From the NCBI GenBank assembly GCA_029237605.1, contig JAQRGB010000001.1:194303-258302 (forward strand): a stretch of DNA of 64,000 nt, read 5' to 3'. Positions 38,760 to 49,896 of the stretch are shown here, one piece after another; position 1 is the first letter of the stretch, and each line of letters starts with the position of its first letter. Below the pieces are notes generated by a model that made no database searches, was not told the DNA's origin, and saw only the letters and a list, made by a program, of their open reading frames with translations. Origin of the DNA: Candidatus Thiodubiliella sp. Lineage in GTDB: Bacteria; Pseudomonadota; Gammaproteobacteria; PS1; Pseudothioglobaceae. The translations under genes and the position numbers were made by a program.

Positions 38760-41700
38760 TTAAGCCTTAAACTTAGATTTCTTTTTTTCTATCCAGTTCA
38801 CAAACTCGTGATTTATTAAATACAGACATGGTAGTAATACCAAAGTCATCAATGTTCCAAATAGCAGTCCGTAGCCTAATGATAATGCCATTGGTTGTAA
38901 GATGAAATCATTACCACCAATACCATAAGCCAGTGGTATGACTCCAGCTAAAGTAGTAAGTGTAGTTAGCACAACTGCACGTAAACGCTCTTTTGCCCCA
39001 CGCACTACCCATTCAAATACAGGCACGGTGGGTAATTTTTGTTTTAAGTAATTTAGATGCGATACCATTACCAAAGAATCGTTTACAATAACGCCGATTA
39101 ACGCTAAACCACCTAACATGGCAAAAAAACTTAATGCTTGAGCGTGTAAAAAAAACGCCCAAATAACACCAATAGCCGAAAATGGAATGGCGCTTAACAC
39201 CAATAATGGCTGAGTATATGAATTAAACAACAGAACTAATAATAAAAATATTACAAATACTGCTATTACAAAAGCCTTTAATAAACTTTTCATTGATTTT
39301 TGCGTTTCTTTTGCCCCCCCTTCATTTAAAATACGAATATCTGGATACGAAACAGCTGCATTCAGTTGTTCTAATGCCTGTTTAATAACAGCTCGTGATG
39401 TCGTTACTTGATCGTCAATGCTACCACTAATTAACACTGAACGCTGTCCGTCAAAATGATTGAAGTCTGGCTCTCCATCAATATATTGAATAGATGAGAA
39501 TTGTTTAAATGGCACTTGCCTACCATTACGATTGCTAATTTTTAATGTATCAAGGGTCTTTTCAGATTGTTTTGGGTCACCTAAATACACACGAAAATCA
39601 ACATCGGTATCGCCATAACGAATATCAGTAACATCAATACCAGTAAAAGTAGATTTTAAATAACTATTTACAGTTGTAAAATCAACATCTAACCTTGCCA
39701 TTTTTTCAAAATCAAGCGCCACTTCAATGCGTGATTTGCCTAATTCATCATCCCGATCAATATTGTCTAATCCATTGATGTTAGACAATATTTTTTCAAG
39801 TTCATTAGCGGCATTTTTAAGTTGTTTATTATTGCCACTAACTATATGCATTTCAATATCTTCACCTTGTGGTGGACCAGGTCTCCTGACTGAAAAAGTT
39901 AATTTTTCAACTTCTGGAATATCTTTAGCATGGTTTTTTAATTGTAATAATAATACTTTTACTTGCTTATTTCTTTTATTAGAAGGCACTAAGTCAATAC
40001 TAAATTTTGATACATGATTAAACTTTTTGCCAATAGTATTAGTAAGTGAGTCAATATTATTGCCAACTATTTTAGTAATTAGTTTTTCTACTTTTTGACT
40101 AACTTGTACTGTATATTGTAAAGAGCTACCAGCTGGCATTTGTAGCTTCGCAGTAATTCTATTCGCCCCTACTGTAGGAAACAAGGTAAAGTGCATTTGT
40201 GTTGTGGCAAAATATATTGAACCAAATAAAGCCAATAAAAACATTAGTACTACAAAATAACGTAGCTTTAATATTTTTTTGAGAAAACTTTCAAACCAAT
40301 TTTCTATTTTATCAAATAAAGCTTGTCCAAGAGGTTTTTCATTTAAACTAGCTAAATGTGCTGGCAAGGAAATTGTTACTTCTATAAAAGACAGTGTAAG
40401 AGCAAAAATTATCACTAGTGGAATAACGTAAATAAATTTACCCATTGTGCCATCCATTAAAAACATAGATGAAAATGCTAAAATAGTAGTTAATATAGTA
40501 GTAACTACTGGCATAATAACATGTTTAAATCCACGTATAGTAGCCTGATATTTATCCCCTCCCTTATGCTTGTAATGATGAATGCTTTCTGCTACAATGA
40601 TCGAATCATCTACCACAATACCTAGCACTAAAATCATTGCAGCTAAAGATACTAGGTTAATAGTCTCACCACTAGCACTCAATAGCGCTACTGTACCTAA
40701 TAGTGATACTGGCAAACTAAGTGCCACCCAAAATGCCGTTTTTAAAGATAAAAATATACCAAGTACAATTAATACTAATAACAAGCCAATAATGCCATTG
40801 TTAGTAACAATATTAAGTCTATTACGTACAAATTTAGATAAATCGGAAGAATAAAAAATATTCAATTTTGAATACTTTTTATTCTGTATGTCTTTTACCT
40901 TTGCTTTGATTGAATCAATAGTGGTAATAATGTCCGCTTTCTCTTGTTTGCGAATTTTTAGAATAAAACCCTTGTTGCTATTAATACGAATAATGGACTT
41001 TTCCTCAACATTACCATCAATGATACTGGCAATATCTTTTAAACGTATTATAGGCCCGTCAAAACTTGACTTAACAATCACATTACCAACTTCCTGTGCT
41101 TTGTTAAATCTAGCCAATACTACAATATTTTTTTCATCTAAAATATCATGGTTATTACCTACTGTATAGCTCTGATTACGCTTTTTAATTGCATCAATTA
41201 CTTGTGGCAAAGATAATTCATATTTATATAATTTATCAACATCAATTCTGATTTGTATTTCTCGGTCTAAATACCCTTCTTTAGCCACTTCAGAAATCCC
41301 GTCAAGTAATTCTAGCTCTCTGGCAATCGCATCAACGCTGTTTCTTAATTCTGAAAAAGATAGTGTTTCACTACTAATATTTATTTTTAAAATACTTCTA
41401 AGTGAGTTTTTTCGATCAACTACTTTAGGTAAATCTACTACCTCTTTTGGAAACCCCCTAACTCGATCAACCGCATTTTTAATTTCTTGTTTTAAAGCGC
41501 TAATATCACTTATATCTTGAGACAGTGTTACTGAAATACTAGAAATCCCTTCACTGGAAACTGAGGAAAAATTATCAATCCCTGTGATACCTCGAAGCTC
41601 ATCTTCTATTGGGTTGGTAACATTCCGTTCAACATCCTCAGGAGAAGCGCCAGGATAAGCTGTAATAACAGTAATAACCTCAAAGTCTACTACAGGAAAT

Positions 41701-41810
41701 TGGTCTCTTTGTATGTTATATAAAGAAAATAGTCCAATAGCAATAACACTCACAGTGAAAACTAATGCTAATTTTTTTTGCCTAATAAAAAAATTAAAAA
41801 TGCTATCCAT
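38760..41810 (-). CDS. RND-family efflux permease (AcrB-like)
   Basis: Large inner-membrane proton antiporter exporting drugs, lipophilic compounds or metabolites. It starts with a short cytosolic helix and TM1, then a porter domain (PGASPEDVERNVTNPIEDELRGI). The TM4 proton-relay aspartates are in VLGIVVDDSIIVAESIHHYKH, and a second half repeats the pattern (LALIGVIVNDSLVMVSHLNYLK). The 1016 aa length is full. No periplasmic adaptor (membrane fusion protein) or outer-membrane channel gene adjoins it; they may be elsewhere or lost. About 285 bases of featureless AT-rich DNA follow its stop. Confidence 0.92.
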   Translation of the reverse strand: MDSIFNFFIRQKKLALVFTVSVIAIGLFSLYNIQRDQFPVVDFEVITVITAYPGASPEDVERNVTNPIEDELRGITGIDNFSSVSSEGISSISVTLSQDISDISALKQEIKNAVDRVRGFPKEVVDLPKVVDRKNSLRSILKINISSETLSFSELRNSVDAIARELELLDGISEVAKEGYLDREIQIRIDVDKLYKYELSLPQVIDAIKKRNQSYTVGNNHDILDEKNIVVLARFNKAQEVGNVIVKSSFDGPIIRLKDIASIIDGNVEEKSIIRINSNKGFILKIRKQEKADIITTIDSIKAKVKDIQNKKYSKLNIFYSSDLSKFVRNRLNIVTNNGIIGLLLVLIVLGIFLSLKTAFWVALSLPVSLLGTVALLSASGETINLVSLAAMILVLGIVVDDSIIVAESIHHYKHKGGDKYQATIRGFKHVIMPVVTTILTTILAFSSMFLMDGTMGKFIYVIPLVIIFALTLSFIEVTISLPAHLASLNEKPLGQALFDKIENWFESFLKKILKLRYFVVLMFLLALFGSIYFATTQMHFTLFPTVGANRITAKLQMPAGSSLQYTVQVSQKVEKLITKIVGNNIDSLTNTIGKKFNHVSKFSIDLVPSNKRNKQVKVLLLQLKNHAKDIPEVEKLTFSVRRPGPPQGEDIEMHIVSGNNKQLKNAANELEKILSNINGLDNIDRDDELGKSRIEVALDFEKMARLDVDFTTVNSYLKSTFTGIDVTDIRYGDTDVDFRVYLGDPKQSEKTLDTLKISNRNGRQVPFKQFSSIQYIDGEPDFNHFDGQRSVLISGSIDDQVTTSRAVIKQALEQLNAAVSYPDIRILNEGGAKETQKSMKSLLKAFVIAVFVIFLLLVLLFNSYTQPLLVLSAIPFSAIGVIWAFFLHAQALSFFAMLGGLALIGVIVNDSLVMVSHLNYLKQKLPTVPVFEWVVRGAKERLRAVVLTTLTTLAGVIPLAYGIGGNDFILQPMALSLGYGLLFGTLMTLVLLPCLYLINHEFVNWIEKKKSKFKA

Positions 41811-41888
41811 GATATATTAGTATACCAAAATACCTAAACAAAAAAATAGTTACCGATGTCTTAAATATAATAATTTTTTTGCGATTTA

Positions 41889-43700
41889 TTAACTATTGCG
41901 TGCTCTTTTTCTCTCATTGTCAGTTAATAAACGCTTACGAATACGAGTATTGTTTGGTGTAACTTCAACTAACTCATCGTCATTAATAAATTCTAATGCT
42001 TGCTCTAAATCAAGCTTAATTGCAGGCGTAAGAGATACAGCTTCATCAGTGCCTGAGGCACGAACATTAGTAAGCTGCTTACCTTTCATAACATTCACCA
42101 TCAAATCCTTATCACGTGAGTGAATACCCACAACCATGCCTTCATAAATATCAGTGTTGTGCTCAACAAAAAATTTACCTGATTTTTGTAAATTAAAAAT
42201 TGCATATGCCACTGCCTTGCCTTGTGTCATTGAAATTAACGAGCCATTATTTCTTTGCCCAATAATACCTTTTTTTTGTGGCTTATAACTATCAAAAGTA
42301 GAATTCATTAAACCTGTGCCTGTGGTAGCTGTTAAAAATTCTGTTCTAAAGCCAATTAAACCACGTGCAGGAATATTAAAATCCAACTTAACGCGACCAT
42401 TGCCATCGGGTATCATGTTGGTAAGTTCTGCTTTACGCTCACCAAGTTTTTCCATCACTGTACCTTGGTGTTGTGCCTCAACATCCACGCTTAAATCTTC
42501 AAATGGCTCACAAACCACGCCATCAATCTCTTTTAAAATCACCTGCGGACGCCCTACTGCTAATTCGTATCCTTCTCTACGCATAGTTTCAATCAATATT
42601 GATAAATGTAACTCGCCACGACCTGAAACAATAAACTCAGATTGATCTTGCGTATTTTCAACACGAAGAGCCACATTGTAAATAAGCTCCTTATCTAAAC
42701 GGTCACGAATATTTCTTGAAGTAATATATTTACCATCCTGCCCTGCAAATGGAGAATCATTAACACGAAATGCCATTGATACTGTTGGCTCGTCCACACT
42801 AAGTGGTGGCAGTGCTTCAGCTGTAGCTACATCACAAATAGTGTCTGAAATTGAGATACCCTCAATACCTACAATACACACGATATTACCTGCTTCAGAT
42901 ACATTTGTTTCAACCTTATCTAAACCCATAAAACCCATTAATCCGGCAATTTTGGCTTTTCGTTCTTTACCATCAGCGCTAATAACTATTACTTGTTGGT
43001 TTTTCTTAATGGTGCCACGAACGATTCGGCCAATACCAATTGCACCAATAAATGATGAATAGTCTAAAGCAGTAATTTGCATTTGTAATGGTGCATCGAC
43101 ATTTACCTCTGGTGCAACCACTTTTTCAACAATTGTTTTAAACATTGGGGTCATATCGCCTGAGCGTACATCGTCTTCTAGTGAAGCGTAGCCATTAATA
43201 CTTGAGGCGTAAATAATTGGAAAATCTAATTGTTCATCAGTTGCACCTAATTGGTCGAATAAATCAAATACTTGATCAATCACCCAATCAGGACGGGATG
43301 CATCTTTGTCAATTTTATTAATCACCACGATTGGGTTAAGCCCTTGATCAAATGCCTTTTTAGTTACAAAACGAGTCTGCGGCATAGGGCCTTCTTGTGC
43401 ATCCACTAATAACAAGACAGAATCCACCATTGATAATACACGCTCTACCTCACCACCAAAGTCAGCATGTCCTGGTGTGTCAACTATATTAATATGATAA
43501 TCGTTCCACTTAATCGCCGTATTCTTACTAGATATGGTAATACCACGCTCTTTTTCCAAATCATTAGAGTCCATCATTCTATCGGTTGACTCAAATCGCT
43601 CATCAAAAGTCTGCGACTGCTCTAATAATTTATCAACTAGTGTTGTTTTTCCATGGTCAACATGGGCGATAATAGCAATATTTCTAAGTTTGGTATTCAT
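41889..43700 (-). CDS. typA: Translational GTPase TypA/BipA
   Basis: Ribosome-associated GTPase that helps 50S assembly and stress adaptation. The GTPase motifs are [12 protein letters not shown] (P-loop), [10 protein letters not shown] (switch I), [12 protein letters not shown] and NKIDKD. The BipA-specific C-terminal domain includes [21 protein letters not shown]. At 603 aa it is full length. It is divergent from rlmE; the RND permease gene follows 78 bases after its stop. Confidence 0.97.
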   Translation of the reverse strand: MNTKLRNIAIIAHVDHGKTTLVDKLLEQSQTFDERFESTDRMMDSNDLEKERGITISSKNTAIKWNDYHINIVDTPGHADFGGEVERVLSMVDSVLLLVDAQEGPMPQTRFVTKKAFDQGLNPIVVINKIDKDASRPDWVIDQVFDLFDQLGATDEQLDFPIIYASSINGYASLEDDVRSGDMTPMFKTIVEKVVAPEVNVDAPLQMQITALDYSSFIGAIGIGRIVRGTIKKNQQVIVISADGKERKAKIAGLMGFMGLDKVETNVSEAGNIVCIVGIEGISISDTICDVATAEALPPLSVDEPTVSMAFRVNDSPFAGQDGKYITSRNIRDRLDKELIYNVALRVENTQDQSEFIVSGRGELHLSILIETMRREGYELAVGRPQVILKEIDGVVCEPFEDLSVDVEAQHQGTVMEKLGERKAELTNMIPDGNGRVKLDFNIPARGLIGFRTEFLTATTGTGLMNSTFDSYKPQKKGIIGQRNNGSLISMTQGKAVAYAIFNLQKSGKFFVEHNTDIYEGMVVGIHSRDKDLMVNVMKGKQLTNVRASGTDEAVSLTPAIKLDLEQALEFINDDELVEVTPNNTRIRKRLLTDNERKRARNS

Positions 43701-43781
43701 GCAATTGGATATTGGTAAAAAAGGCGTTATTATCCCCTAAAACTACCCTTATAATATTAGCATTTATTAATGTAACAAAGT

Positions 43782-44399
43782 ATGTCAAAAAAAAAATCTT
43801 CTAGACGATGGATGTCCGAACATTTGAATGATGAGTACGTAAAACTCTCACAAAAAGAGGGGTATCGCTCACGTGCAGTTTACAAATTAATTGAAATTGT
43901 TGATAAAGATAAATTCATTAAGTCTGGAGATATAGTATTAGACTTAGGAGCTGCACCTGGTGGTTGGAGTCAAGTTGCAATTAAAATGGTTGGCAAAAAA
44001 GGACAAGTAATTGCCAGCGATATTTTAGATATTGAACCAATTAATGCAGTGGATTTTCTGCGTGGTGATTTTACTGAGATTAAAGTTTACGAGGAATTAT
44101 TCTCACTCACAAAAGATAAAAAAGTAAATGTTGTGCTAAGCGATATGGCGCCAAATATGAGCGGACAACTATCTGTTGATATTCCTAAATCATTATATCT
44201 ATGTGAATTAGCACTAGATATGGCGATCAAAATACTCACGCCGCAAGGATATTTCCTTACTAAAGTATTTCAAGGTGTAGGCTTTGATGAGTATATTAAA
44301 ACCATTCGCGCTGCTTTTACTAAAGTTGTTATTCGCAAACCAAAAGCGTCACGTGCACGCTCTAAAGAAGTATATCTATTAGCTAATGGTTTAAAATAA
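43782..44399 (+). CDS. rlmE: 23S rRNA (uridine-2552-2'-O)-methyltransferase
   Basis: RlmE (FtsJ/RrmJ) methylates U2552 late in 50S assembly. The start [36 protein letters not shown], split as expected, leads into the SAM motif [15 protein letters not shown]. The catalytic K-D-K-E set is represented by the first Lys in [18 protein letters not shown] (Asp), YFLTKVFQG (Lys) and [10 protein letters not shown] (Glu). The 205 aa length is standard. The usual partner ftsH is absent; ispB follows at a seven-base gap. Confidence 0.96.
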   Translation: MSKKKSSRRWMSEHLNDEYVKLSQKEGYRSRAVYKLIEIVDKDKFIKSGDIVLDLGAAPGGWSQVAIKMVGKKGQVIASDILDIEPINAVDFLRGDFTEIKVYEELFSLTKDKKVNVVLSDMAPNMSGQLSVDIPKSLYLCELALDMAIKILTPQGYFLTKVFQGVGFDEYIKTIRAAFTKVVIRKPKASRARSKEVYLLANGLK

Positions 44400-44405
44400 A
44401 CACCT

Positions 44406-45377
44406 ATGAAAACCTTTAAAGACATCCAAAATCTAATTCAAGATGATATAAGTAAAACCAATCAAGTGTTAATTACGCATCTAAATTCTGATGTGGCTCT
44501 TATTAATCAGATGAGTGGCTATATCATTAATGCTGGTGGTAAACGTTTGCGCCCATTATTATTATTATTATGTGCACGTGCCACTAATCATCAAGGCCAG
44601 CATTGTCATTTGATAGCGGCAGTGATCGAACTCATCCATACCGCCACACTACTACACGATGATATCGTTGATGAATCTAATACACGCCGTGGCAAGGAGA
44701 CTGCCAATGATGTTTGGGGTAATTCTGCTAGTGTGTTAGTGGGTGATTTTCTATACTCTCGTGCATTTGAAATGATGGTTAAGTCTGATTCAATGTACAT
44801 TATGAAAATTATATCTAAGGCTACCAATGAGATTACACAAGGTGAGGTTTTGCAGCTACTAAATTGTCAAAATTCTGCCATTACTGAAAAAGAATACTAT
44901 CAAGTCATCGAGCGTAAAACAGCGGTATTATTTCAGATAGCAGCACAAATTGGTGGTATTTTATCAAATGTAGGCACAATACAAGAACAGGGGCTTAGAG
45001 ACTACGGCTTACACTTGGGGAATGCCTTTCAAATTATTGATGATGTGCTAGATTATCAATCAGATTCTAAAACTATTGGCAAAGAAATTGGTGATGATTT
45101 AAACGAAGGCAAAGCAACACTGCCAATAATTTATGCACTCAAAAATGCCCCTGTAGAAGACAGACAAATACTAAAAGATGCTATTAATAATGCCGATAAT
45201 TCTAAAATAGAACAAGTACTTGATATTTTATATTCGGTGAATGCCTTCGATTACACCCGCAAACAAGCACAAAAATCATCCGACCTTGCAAAAAAATCAT
45301 TGAACTCTTTACAAGATTCTAAATATAAAGAAGCCCTTATTCTACTATGTGACCTATCTTTACAAAGAAAAACATAA
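44406..45377 (+). CDS. ispB: Octaprenyl diphosphate synthase
   Basis: Makes the C40-type isoprenoid side chain of ubiquinone/menaquinone from FPP and IPP. The two Asp-rich motifs are LLHDDIVDES and FQIIDDVLDYQSD; GGKRLRPLLLLL binds IPP. The small residues before the first motif suit a long-chain product. At 323 aa it matches E. coli IspB. Dxs and IspG in the same window supply its precursors through the MEP pathway. Confidence 0.95.
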   Translation: MKTFKDIQNLIQDDISKTNQVLITHLNSDVALINQMSGYIINAGGKRLRPLLLLLCARATNHQGQHCHLIAAVIELIHTATLLHDDIVDESNTRRGKETANDVWGNSASVLVGDFLYSRAFEMMVKSDSMYIMKIISKATNEITQGEVLQLLNCQNSAITEKEYYQVIERKTAVLFQIAAQIGGILSNVGTIQEQGLRDYGLHLGNAFQIIDDVLDYQSDSKTIGKEIGDDLNEGKATLPIIYALKNAPVEDRQILKDAINNADNSKIEQVLDILYSVNAFDYTRKQAQKSSDLAKKSLNSLQDSKYKEALILLCDLSLQRKT

Positions 45378-45483
45378 ACAAGAAATACATAAGTCACTTA
45401 CGCACCATACAAAATTTAGGTAAAAATGCAAAAATTGATAATTTTAACACTTAGTAAATTACATCCAATGCAATGGCTTTTCT

Positions 45484-47538
45484 ATGCTTTCTGACGAGCT
45501 AAAAACCAAAATTCGTGATTCATTTATTGCATTAAAAAATGGTATGGATGACTTCCAAGTACGTGCTTCACAAAATAAAATGATTGCAGAAATATCCAAA
45601 ACTCTCACTGGAGAGTATAAAAATAGCAACAAAATTTTATGTGTAGAAGCGCCAACTGGCACAGGAAAAACTTTTGCCTATCTATTAAGTAGCATAATCA
45701 TCGCAAAAATAAACAAAAAAACATTGATTATTTCTAGTGCAAATGTTGCCCTACAAGAACAGTTATTGTTGAAAGACTTGCCAGAGGCGCAGAAATATTG
45801 TTCAGTATCTTTTGAATATACACTGGCTAAAGGACGTTCTCGTTATGTGTGTATTCGAAATCTAGTTAATTTAACAGAGGATAGTGTAAACGATGAGTTA
45901 TCACTTAATGCCAATTTATTATTTGATGAACCGCCTAATCAGTATCAACTAAAAGAATTAAGTAGTTTATATAATGCCTATCATGTGAAAAAATGGAATG
46001 GCGAAATTGACGATTTAACTAGAATTCCTGAATACACACTGTGGCAAAAAATTGCTTGTAATCGTTTTACTTGTACTGCAAAAAACTGCGAATTTTATCA
46101 TAATTGTGCTTTCTTTAAAGCACGAAAAAAAATCACTCAAGCTGATGTTATTATCGCCAACCATGATTTGGTATTGGCTGATTTATCAACAGGAAATACA
46201 GTGCTTCCTAATGTATCCGACAGCATATTTATTTTCGATGAAGCTCACCATCTAAATTCCAAAGCCTTATCACACTTCTCGTTAAATACTAGTACTAAGT
46301 TTATTAAAAAGAGCATTAACAAAGCTAAGGAGCTTAGCGAACAAATCACCAAATTCACTAAACAAGAACTGATTGAAATAGACGTTAAACAAATGGATGA
46401 CTACTTGATAGACTTAAGTGAGTTATTAAAGTCACTATATTTTGATGAAAATGTACATATGTTTAATCAAGGTAAACTCGATAGTGGCATTACTAAAATT
46501 AGTACACAACTAAATATTTTAACTTCGTATACTCTCAGTAAATTCATAACCTTAAGAAAATCATGGGAATATTACTTAAAAACTAACTCTACTGATAAAC
46601 ATATTGCCAACCAACTAAATAATGCCGTTGGCGAGTGCGAACAACATTTAATGAGTATTATTAAGTTATTCTTATCATTTCTAAAAACCGATGATGTTAA
46701 CAAATCTCCTTATTCTCGATGGATTGAGAAAAATATTTCTAATAAAAAAATCAATTATAGTCTTTGTAGTGCACAAACAGATATTTCCACCAACTTAGAT
46801 ACACTAATTTGGTCTAAAGCAGCAGGATGTGTACTAACTTCTGCCACATTATCATCACTAGGTAGTTTTGATAGATTTAATAAACAATTAGGTTTGATAA
46901 AAACTGATAATCAATATTTACGCCTGCCATCACCATTTTCCTTTAAACAGGTGGATTTTATAATTGCTAAGTTTAAGTCTACACCTCAACAAATTTACGA
47001 ACACACACAAGAAGTTGCTAAGCAATTATTGCAGCGCATTGAGGCTAATCAAGGCACACTGGTATTATTCGCTTCAAACAAACAAATGCAGATGGTAGCT
47101 GACTTAACTGAAAACAAGCTTGAACCACATTTATTAGTGCAGGGCGAGTTCTCAAAAAAGCTTATTTTAGAAAAACATATTAACTTGCGACAACAAAATC
47201 ATGGTAGTGTTATTTTTGGACTTGACAGCTTCTCTGAGGGCGTAGATTTAAAGGGTAGTAACTTGACTCATGTAGTTATTGTAAAACTGCGTTTTAGCGT
47301 GCCAACCTCACCAATTGACAAGACGTTAGCAGGATATCTAGAATTACAAAAACGCAACCCATTTATGGAAATCTCTCTACCTGACGCATCACTAAAACTC
47401 ATTCAAGCCTGCGGCAGATTGATTCGCACTGAAACCGATACAGGTAAAATAACCATTTTTGACAATCGACTTGTTACCAAATTCTACGGAAAACAACTTC
47501 TCGATGCCTTGCCTAATTACAATATAGTAATTGAATAA
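45484..47538 (+). CDS. dinG: ATP-dependent DNA helicase, DinG family
   Basis: 5'-3' superfamily 2 helicase with an iron-sulfur domain; DinG resolves R-loops and blocked forks. The Walker A motif is VEAPTGTGKTFAYLL and motif II is FIFDEAHHLNS. Between them four Fe-S cysteines can be placed: VCIRNLV, then CNRFTCTAKNCEFYHNC. C-terminal motifs include FGLDSFSEGVDLKG and QACGRLIRTETDTG. At 684 aa it is slightly shorter than E. coli DinG. It stands alone before a gene-free gap of about 900 bases. Confidence 0.93.
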   Translation: MLSDELKTKIRDSFIALKNGMDDFQVRASQNKMIAEISKTLTGEYKNSNKILCVEAPTGTGKTFAYLLSSIIIAKINKKTLIISSANVALQEQLLLKDLPEAQKYCSVSFEYTLAKGRSRYVCIRNLVNLTEDSVNDELSLNANLLFDEPPNQYQLKELSSLYNAYHVKKWNGEIDDLTRIPEYTLWQKIACNRFTCTAKNCEFYHNCAFFKARKKITQADVIIANHDLVLADLSTGNTVLPNVSDSIFIFDEAHHLNSKALSHFSLNTSTKFIKKSINKAKELSEQITKFTKQELIEIDVKQMDDYLIDLSELLKSLYFDENVHMFNQGKLDSGITKISTQLNILTSYTLSKFITLRKSWEYYLKTNSTDKHIANQLNNAVGECEQHLMSIIKLFLSFLKTDDVNKSPYSRWIEKNISNKKINYSLCSAQTDISTNLDTLIWSKAAGCVLTSATLSSLGSFDRFNKQLGLIKTDNQYLRLPSPFSFKQVDFIIAKFKSTPQQIYEHTQEVAKQLLQRIEANQGTLVLFASNKQMQMVADLTENKLEPHLLVQGEFSKKLILEKHINLRQQNHGSVIFGLDSFSEGVDLKGSNLTHVVIVKLRFSVPTSPIDKTLAGYLELQKRNPFMEISLPDASLKLIQACGRLIRTETDTGKITIFDNRLVTKFYGKQLLDALPNYNIVIE

Positions 47539-47790
47539 AAAAACAAGAAAACTTTACTTCTGTAGCTCCATATATTTTCTAAACTATCTTAAAAACACAT
47601 TTACTTTTTTTTAACAATGCCAACAAAATAACCTTAATAAAATTCAAATTTATCGATTTAATTAAGATAATCTATGCTCAACAGATTGTGAAAAAATATC
47701 ACCATAGTATTATGATAAATATTACTTAAATACCCTGCTATTCTTATCATTACAAATGCAATAAAAATTCCATAAACTTAAAATTACTTG

Positions 47791-48306
47791 AGGCCTTTAC
47801 ATAAGTCAATCAAAACCTACTAATCTAGTAAAAATAACGCCCATGTCAAAATAACCAAAAAATAAAAAAAAATGTCTTGGAATAATGCCCAACAAAACTC
47901 ACTTGCATATGCTCTAGTTGTTGAACGTACTGCTAAAACTAGATAATGTGCGTAACATCGTCTTTTAAAATGAAATAGAAGAAACCTATCAAATTTCTAC
48001 TCATCTAAACGAAATACATCCAGTTATCCACCACTTGGACTTTTAAAACTTTATCATGTCTTAGACAAAGCAAGATATCTTGGGCTGAAATACAATAAAC
48101 CCAAACACAACTTATTTACCACGAGTCATAGTCTTATGAATAGATACGAAGTCTAATGAATGATAAAAAGTTAAAAATAAAAAAATAAAGCAAGAAAAAG
48201 ATAGATGAATAAAGTATTTTTAGATTTTTATAGAAATAATAGAAGTTTTTTAAATAAAATTTAATTGTAAAATTAGGATGATGGGCTGTGGATTATGTAA
48301 AGGCCT
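47791..48306. mobile_element. Eroded insertion-sequence remnant (IS5-like)
   Basis: A 14-base inverted repeat, AGGCCTTTACATAA, bounds 516 bases (left copy 47791-47804, right copy 48293-48306). Inside, the plus strand holds a short transposase-like start (MSWNNAQQNSLAYALVVERT at 47872, soon stopped). Near 48060 there is a fragment KARYLGLKYNKPKHNLF resembling the C-terminal YREK-type region of IS5-family transposases, followed by a stop. An intact element of this kind would be about twice as long, so an internal deletion and several nonsense changes have inactivated it. No obvious target-site duplication remains. The rest of the 47539-48438 gap holds nothing I recognise. Confidence 0.6.
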
Positions 48307-48438
48307 TATTATATTATTACTTAATTTACAATATACTTTATATGTATGCGTTAAATGTAGCACGTTAATAACAAAAATTATATTTAACGTAGATTACAAA
48401 AAAAACCATGTCTATGTCTTTAAATATATTTTGTATAT

Positions 48439-49890
48439 TTAGAAACGCCAAAAAGCTCTATGTAAAAGCGCCATCAAAGTTAAAATTTCTAAGCGCCCGA
48501 GAAGCATAGAAAAACTTAAAATCCATTTTGCACTATCATTGATATCACTATAATTAGTAGCAACTTCGCCCAAAGCTGGACCTAAATTATTGATACTAGC
48601 AACGGTAGCTGAAAAACTACTGACTTGATCGAGTCCTGTGAACATTAGAGCAATCATAATAAAAATGAAGGCAATAACATATAAGGAAAAAAAGCCCCAA
48701 ACTGATACCAAGGTGCTTTCAGTAACGCTGCGTTTATTAAGTTTTATATTGATTTGAGCATTAGGATGAATAAATTTTTTGATTTCTTTGGCGGCAAGCT
48801 TAAACATTAATAATATTCTGACGACTTTGATGCCACCACCAGTTGAGCCGGCACATCCACCAATAAAACTGGAGAAAATTAACAACACAGGTAATGTAAA
48901 TACCCATGCTGAAAAATTAGTAGAAGAAAAACCCGTAGTAGTTGCCATCGATACACTTTGAAAAATACCATACCTAATCGCCTCGAAAATACTCTGATAT
49001 TGTCCTATATTTATTAGATAAAGCGAAATTACCACAATAAAAAAAAATAAAAATGCGACATAGGCTCTAAATTCTGAATCATGATAATAATGATTAATAT
49101 GATTTCGTCGCCAAACAAAAAAATGCAATGAAAAGTTAATACCTGATAAAAACATAAACACAACAGCAACAGATTCAATGGCAATAGAATCAAAGTAGCC
49201 AATAGATGCGTCATGAGTGGAAAAACCGCCGATTGCCACGGTAGCATAACTGTGTCCAATAGCATCAAAAATACTCATCCCTGCTAAGTAATAGCCTAAC
49301 GCACAGACAATGGTAAAGCCAACATAAATTAACCATAAAATTTTGGCAGTTTGGGCGAGTTTTGGCGTTAATCTATCTTTAGAAATGCCACTTGATTCAG
49401 CATGATAGAGCTCTATACCGCCGCTCACGCCCAACATTGGCAAAATAGCTAATGCTAAAACAATAATACCCATACCGCCAAGCCACTGCAATTGCTGTCG
49501 ATAATACAGAATTGCCTTTGGTAGATTGTCCAATCCAGAAATGACCGTAGAGCCAGTGGTGGTGAGACCAGACATTGACTCAAAAAATGCATCTTCAAAA
49601 GACATTTGCAAGGCATCTGATAGTAAAAATGGAATAGTTGCAAATAATGAAAGCACCAACCAAAAATTTACTACTAGTAAAATACTTTCACGAATTCTAA
49701 ATTTTTCTGTGGTATTTTTAAAATTTAACCATAATAGTAAACCACTACCAGATGTTAATAATAATGCAGTTAAAAAAACAGGGTATTGATGCTCTGAATA
49801 AATCAAATCAATTAATATTGGCGGCAGTTGCGTCAAGCTAAAAAGCATCAACAACAGACCTATGGTTTTGAATACGATATTAAACTGCAT
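48439..49890 (-). CDS. trkH: Trk potassium uptake membrane subunit
   Basis: Potassium-translocating channel-like subunit of the Trk system in the inner membrane. The 483 aa protein has the repeated membrane/pore units. The pore loops include SMSGLTTTGSTVISGLD, ATVAIGGFSTHDASIGYF, VSMATTTGFSSTNFSAW and ASINNLGPALGEV, each giving the filter turn (TTGST, AIGGF, TTGFS, NLGPA). Six bases separate it from trkA upstream in the same operon. It is full length, so potassium uptake looks functional. Confidence 0.96.
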   Translation of the reverse strand: MQFNIVFKTIGLLLMLFSLTQLPPILIDLIYSEHQYPVFLTALLLTSGSGLLLWLNFKNTTEKFRIRESILLVVNFWLVLSLFATIPFLLSDALQMSFEDAFFESMSGLTTTGSTVISGLDNLPKAILYYRQQLQWLGGMGIIVLALAILPMLGVSGGIELYHAESSGISKDRLTPKLAQTAKILWLIYVGFTIVCALGYYLAGMSIFDAIGHSYATVAIGGFSTHDASIGYFDSIAIESVAVVFMFLSGINFSLHFFVWRRNHINHYYHDSEFRAYVAFLFFFIVVISLYLINIGQYQSIFEAIRYGIFQSVSMATTTGFSSTNFSAWVFTLPVLLIFSSFIGGCAGSTGGGIKVVRILLMFKLAAKEIKKFIHPNAQINIKLNKRSVTESTLVSVWGFFSLYVIAFIFIMIALMFTGLDQVSSFSATVASINNLGPALGEVATNYSDINDSAKWILSFSMLLGRLEILTLMALLHRAFWRF

Positions 49891-49896
49891 AATTAG

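Noticed and set aside
48352-48390. CGTTAAAT...ATTTAACG inverted repeat downstream of trkH as a terminator
   Set aside because: Loop is long, stem AT-rich, and no T run follows on the trkH strand.
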